Assembly (NCBI GenBank): GCA_000431535.1
Contig: HF991822.1
Location: 1-59,286, forward strand
Direction: 5' to 3'
Origin: Clostridium sp. CAG:678
GTDB lineage: Bacteria; Bacillota; Clostridia; Oscillospirales; Acutalibacteraceae
Length of the DNA stretch: 59,286 nucleotides
The notes beneath the pieces are model-generated. The model worked only from the letters and a program-made list of their open reading frames with translations, did not search any database and was not told where the DNA came from. The position numbers were made by a program, and so were the translations under genes. Shown piece by piece: positions 57,062 to 59,286 of the stretch (its first letter is position 1; every line of letters begins with the position of its first letter).

Positions 57062-57667
57062 ATGAAAAAGATCTTAACTGAAATCAAAAAATATTCCATT
57101 ATCCTTATCATCGTGTGCGCCGTGCTCGGCGCGCTGCTGGTCGCGTTTCCGGATCGGATGCTTGCCTATACTTCGCTGTTTATCGGCGGCGCGTTTATTG
57201 CGTGCGGCGTTTTTGCCGTTATCAGTTATCTGGTCAAAAAGCGGTATACTTTTACGCTTACCCTCGGCATTATCGCCGTTGTGTCCGGTCTGATTATCTG
57301 CCTTGCCTATAAGCAGATCATTTCCGTCATCGTCTTTTTGATGGGCATATTCCTGCTGGTGGGCGGCCTTGTAAATCTTGTCAATTCTTTTTACGTTGCG
57401 TCTGCCATGCCGCATTCCTGGATTGTAACCACTGTTTTGTCGGTCGCGTCCGTAGCGCTCGGCATCGTCAGCATGACGGATCCTTTTGATACGCAGAACA
57501 CATTGGTGCAGTTCCTTGGTATCGGGCTGATCCTTTTTGCCGTTTTAGATCTGATCGCGTATATTCAGGTGCGCGATATTGCGCATAAGGTCAAGAAAAA
57601 AATACAGGATCAGCGTGATGCGAACGGTTCCATCGAAGTGGATTACCGGGAAGTGGATGATAACTGA
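57062..57667 (+). CDS. DUF308 (HdeD-like) membrane protein
   Basis: A 201-residue protein with six regularly spaced hydrophobic segments (for example YSIILIIVCAVLGALLVAF and IISVIVFLMGIFLLVGGLV) and a charged C-terminal tail (HKVKKKIQDQRDANGS). The repeated GxxxxxxG helices match DUF308/HdeD membrane proteins, linked to acid stress in enterics but uncharacterised in Clostridia. The ATG at 57062 lies eight bases after GAAAGG. Confidence 0.78.
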   Translation: MKKILTEIKKYSIILIIVCAVLGALLVAFPDRMLAYTSLFIGGAFIACGVFAVISYLVKKRYTFTLTLGIIAVVSGLIICLAYKQIISVIVFLMGIFLLVGGLVNLVNSFYVASAMPHSWIVTTVLSVASVALGIVSMTDPFDTQNTLVQFLGIGLILFAVLDLIAYIQVRDIAHKVKKKIQDQRDANGSIEVDYREVDDN

Positions 57668-57680
57668 TTCTAATTTTGAA

Positions 57681-57714
57681 ACCGCTGATTTCCTGTCAGC
57701 GGTCTTCTGTTTTT
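57681..57714 (+). terminator. Intrinsic terminator after the DUF308 gene
   Basis: ACCGCTGA (57681-57688) pairs with TCAGCGGT (57696-57703), then CTTCTGTTTTT. Confidence 0.82.
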
Positions 57715-57744
57715 AAATATTTAAATTATATTGTTTATTCATGC

Positions 57745-57773
57745 TTGAAGTGGTAATGGCGAGGTGCTATAAT
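57745..57773 (+). promoter_or_regulatory. Promoter of the phosphohexomutase gene
   Basis: TTGAAG (57745-57750), 17-bp spacer, TATAAT (57768-57773) with extended TGC. Confidence 0.8.
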
Positions 57774-57819
57774 GAACTGAATTCATTTGAAAACGATTTT
57801 GATTTGCGGAGGGCGGTTT

Positions 57820-59286
57820 ATGAACATAAAAGAAAAATACAATGCATGGCTTGCGTTTGCGGATGAGAAAACAAAGCAAGAACTCGTGTCCGTTTCCGGT
57901 GATGAAAAAGAACTGGAAGACCGGTTTTATAAAGATCTTGCTTTCGGCACCGGCGGCTTGCGGGGCATCATGGGCGCCGGTTCAAACAGAATGAATGTTT
58001 ACACGGTCGGCAGGGCAACGCTGGGGCTTGCAAACTATCTTATGGATCATTTTCCGGCAGGGGCGTCCGTTGCCATTGCGTATGACACACGCAACAATTC
58101 TTCTGCTTTTTCCCTTGCCGCAGCGCGTATTCTTGCGGCAAACGGCATTCGGGTGTACAGATATAAATACTGTGTTCCCGTGCCTGTGCTTTCATTTACT
58201 ACCAGGCGCCTTGGTTGCAGCGCGGGTATCATGATCACGGCGTCACACAATCCAAAAGAATATAACGGGTATAAAGTGTATGATGAAACCGGCTGCCAGA
58301 TCTGCACGGAGGCGGCGGCTGCGCTTCTTTCTTATATAGAAAAGGAAGAATATTCCGCTGTTTCCAAACTGCTTTCCGGCGCGCCTGATGATCGGATCAC
58401 AGAGATCGGCGATGAGATACTTGCCGATTATTACAAAGCCGTCGGCAGCCAGTCGCTCTATACGGAGCCGTCAGATCTCAAAATCGTTTATACGCCTCTG
58501 CACGGCACGGGGAATGTGCCGGTCAGGCATATGCTCGGCGGTTTTGATGTTCATGTGGTGAAAGAGCAGGAGTTGCCGGATGGTAATTTTTCCACCGTCA
58601 GAAGTCCGAATCCTGAGGAAAAGGACGCTTTGAATATCGCCATAGAATATGCCAAAGAGATCGGCGCGGATCTTGTTCTCGGTACGGATCCGGATTGCGA
58701 CAGAGTTGGCATCGCCGTGCGGGACACAAATGGGGAATATGTGCTCTTTACCGGCAATCAGACAGGCGCGCTTCTTGTGCAGTTTGTGCTCACCATGAAA
58801 AAAGATTCGCTCAGTGAAAAATCCACGCTTGTAAAAACGATCGTTACCTCTGAACTCGGCGCCAACATCGCGCGTAAATTCGGGCTTCATGTGGATGAAA
58901 CGCTCACGGGATTTAAGTATATCGGCGATAAAATCAATCAGTATGAAAAAGACGGCAGCCGCGAATTTGTGATCGGGTATGAGGAATCCTACGGCTATTT
59001 AGTCGGCACTTATGCAAGGGATAAGGACGGCGTTGTCTCCTCCATGCTCATCTGTCAGATGGCAGCGTGGTATAAGGCGCAGGGCAAAACGCTTATAGAC
59101 GGCTTAAACGATATTTATGCCGAGTACGGCTATTTCCTTGATGCGCTTGATCCGTTCGTTCTTAAAGGTAAAGACGGCGCGGAAAAAATTCAAACGCTTA
59201 TGGATCTTTTCCGCAGGGACGGTCTTCATATTTTTGAGGGCGCGGATCGGGTAATCGATTATTCCAAAGGTGTAGATGATCTTCCG
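57820..59286 (+). CDS. Phosphohexomutase (phosphoglucomutase/phosphomannomutase), cut by window end
   Basis: The frame is open for 489 codons to the last base. It has FGTGGLRGIMGAGSNRMN at the N-terminus, the phosphoserine loop TASHNP (Ser142), the metal loop DPDCDR (Asp290, 292, 294) and the sugar-binding EESYGY block. It should interconvert hexose 1- and 6-phosphates, probably glucose. Long forms of this family are about 560-580 residues, so roughly 80-90 residues are missing. GGAGG lies seven bases before the ATG. It could feed glycolysis with glycan-derived sugars. Confidence 0.94.
   Translation, partial: MNIKEKYNAWLAFADEKTKQELVSVSGDEKELEDRFYKDLAFGTGGLRGIMGAGSNRMNVYTVGRATLGLANYLMDHFPAGASVAIAYDTRNNSSAFSLAAARILAANGIRVYRYKYCVPVPVLSFTTRRLGCSAGIMITASHNPKEYNGYKVYDETGCQICTEAAAALLSYIEKEEYSAVSKLLSGAPDDRITEIGDEILADYYKAVGSQSLYTEPSDLKIVYTPLHGTGNVPVRHMLGGFDVHVVKEQELPDGNFSTVRSPNPEEKDALNIAIEYAKEIGADLVLGTDPDCDRVGIAVRDTNGEYVLFTGNQTGALLVQFVLTMKKDSLSEKSTLVKTIVTSELGANIARKFGLHVDETLTGFKYIGDKINQYEKDGSREFVIGYEESYGYLVGTYARDKDGVVSSMLICQMAAWYKAQGKTLIDGLNDIYAEYGYFLDALDPFVLKGKDGAEKIQTLMDLFRRDGLHIFEGADRVIDYSKGVDDLP

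Noticed and set aside
1-59286. CRISPR array
   Set aside because: No regularly spaced direct repeats with unique spacers were seen on reading; the only close repeats are short operator-like or hairpin pairs.

Overview
The window looks like a chromosome segment of a low- to mid-GC Gram-positive bacterium of the class Clostridia, probably a gut commensal. The reasons are a Clostridia-style division/cell-wall cluster, an HPr with both His15 and Ser46, YlxM-Ffh and YqzL next to Era and RecO, near-consensus sigma-A promoters with 17-bp spacers, U-tract terminators, a MurE with the meso-diaminopimelate motif, and an AT-rich Tn1549/Tn4451-type mobile element. The species cannot be named from sequence alone.

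Region 1 (1 to about 5.9 kb) is one end of an integrative/mobilizable element. It holds a partial relaxase, a MobC-like accessory protein, a cluster of inverted repeats that is a good oriT candidate, a long structured leader with a leader-peptide-like ORF and a terminator, a frameshifted small gene, and an AT-rich cargo block (HTH protein, minimal nucleotidyltransferase, zinc-ribbon membrane protein, acidic microprotein). It ends with DUF6809, a small unknown gene and TnpV. The element enters from the left and its integrase is not in view.

Region 2 (6.0-12.0 kb) has a GPH-family sugar symporter, a membrane-anchored XRE regulator and a leftward operon for an FkbM methyltransferase, an MscS channel and a sulfatase. 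Region 3 (12.0-26.3 kb) is housekeeping. It contains phoH-ybeY-era-yqzL-recO-mutS2, ylxM-ffh-rpsP-khpA, rimM-trmD, ptsH, uvrC, and rsmD-coaD followed by a coiled-coil protein and an alkyltransferase. Region 4 (26.3-29.1 kb) has a YczE-like membrane protein that appears to start at CTG, a small lipoprotein and a second GPH symporter.

Region 5 (29.2-42.3 kb) is the dcw cluster: mraZ, rsmH, ftsL, a PASTA penicillin-binding protein, murE, mraY, ftsW, murG, murA, ftsQ, ftsZ. It has a textbook promoter, MraZ-like operator repeats, and no murF, murD, murC, murB or ftsA. Region 6 (42.5-51.0 kb) has a GH38 alpha-mannosidase, a YaiI protein, an LtaS-like phosphoglycerol transferase, an initiator tRNA-Met, a split ThrE exporter and a histidine phosphatase. 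Region 7 (51.1-59.3 kb) has a third GPH symporter with an overlapping zinc-ribbon microprotein, a yybP-ykoY manganese riboswitch with mntP, an unexplained hairpin-rich gap, an ECF S-component with a structured leader, an EF-G-like GTPase lacking the catalytic His, a DUF308 protein and a phosphohexomutase cut by the window end.

The three GPH symporters, the sulfatase, the mannosidase and the phosphohexomutase suggest a glycan-foraging lifestyle. The least explained parts are the element's cargo block and attenuator-like leader, and the structured gap at 53.6-54.0 kb.
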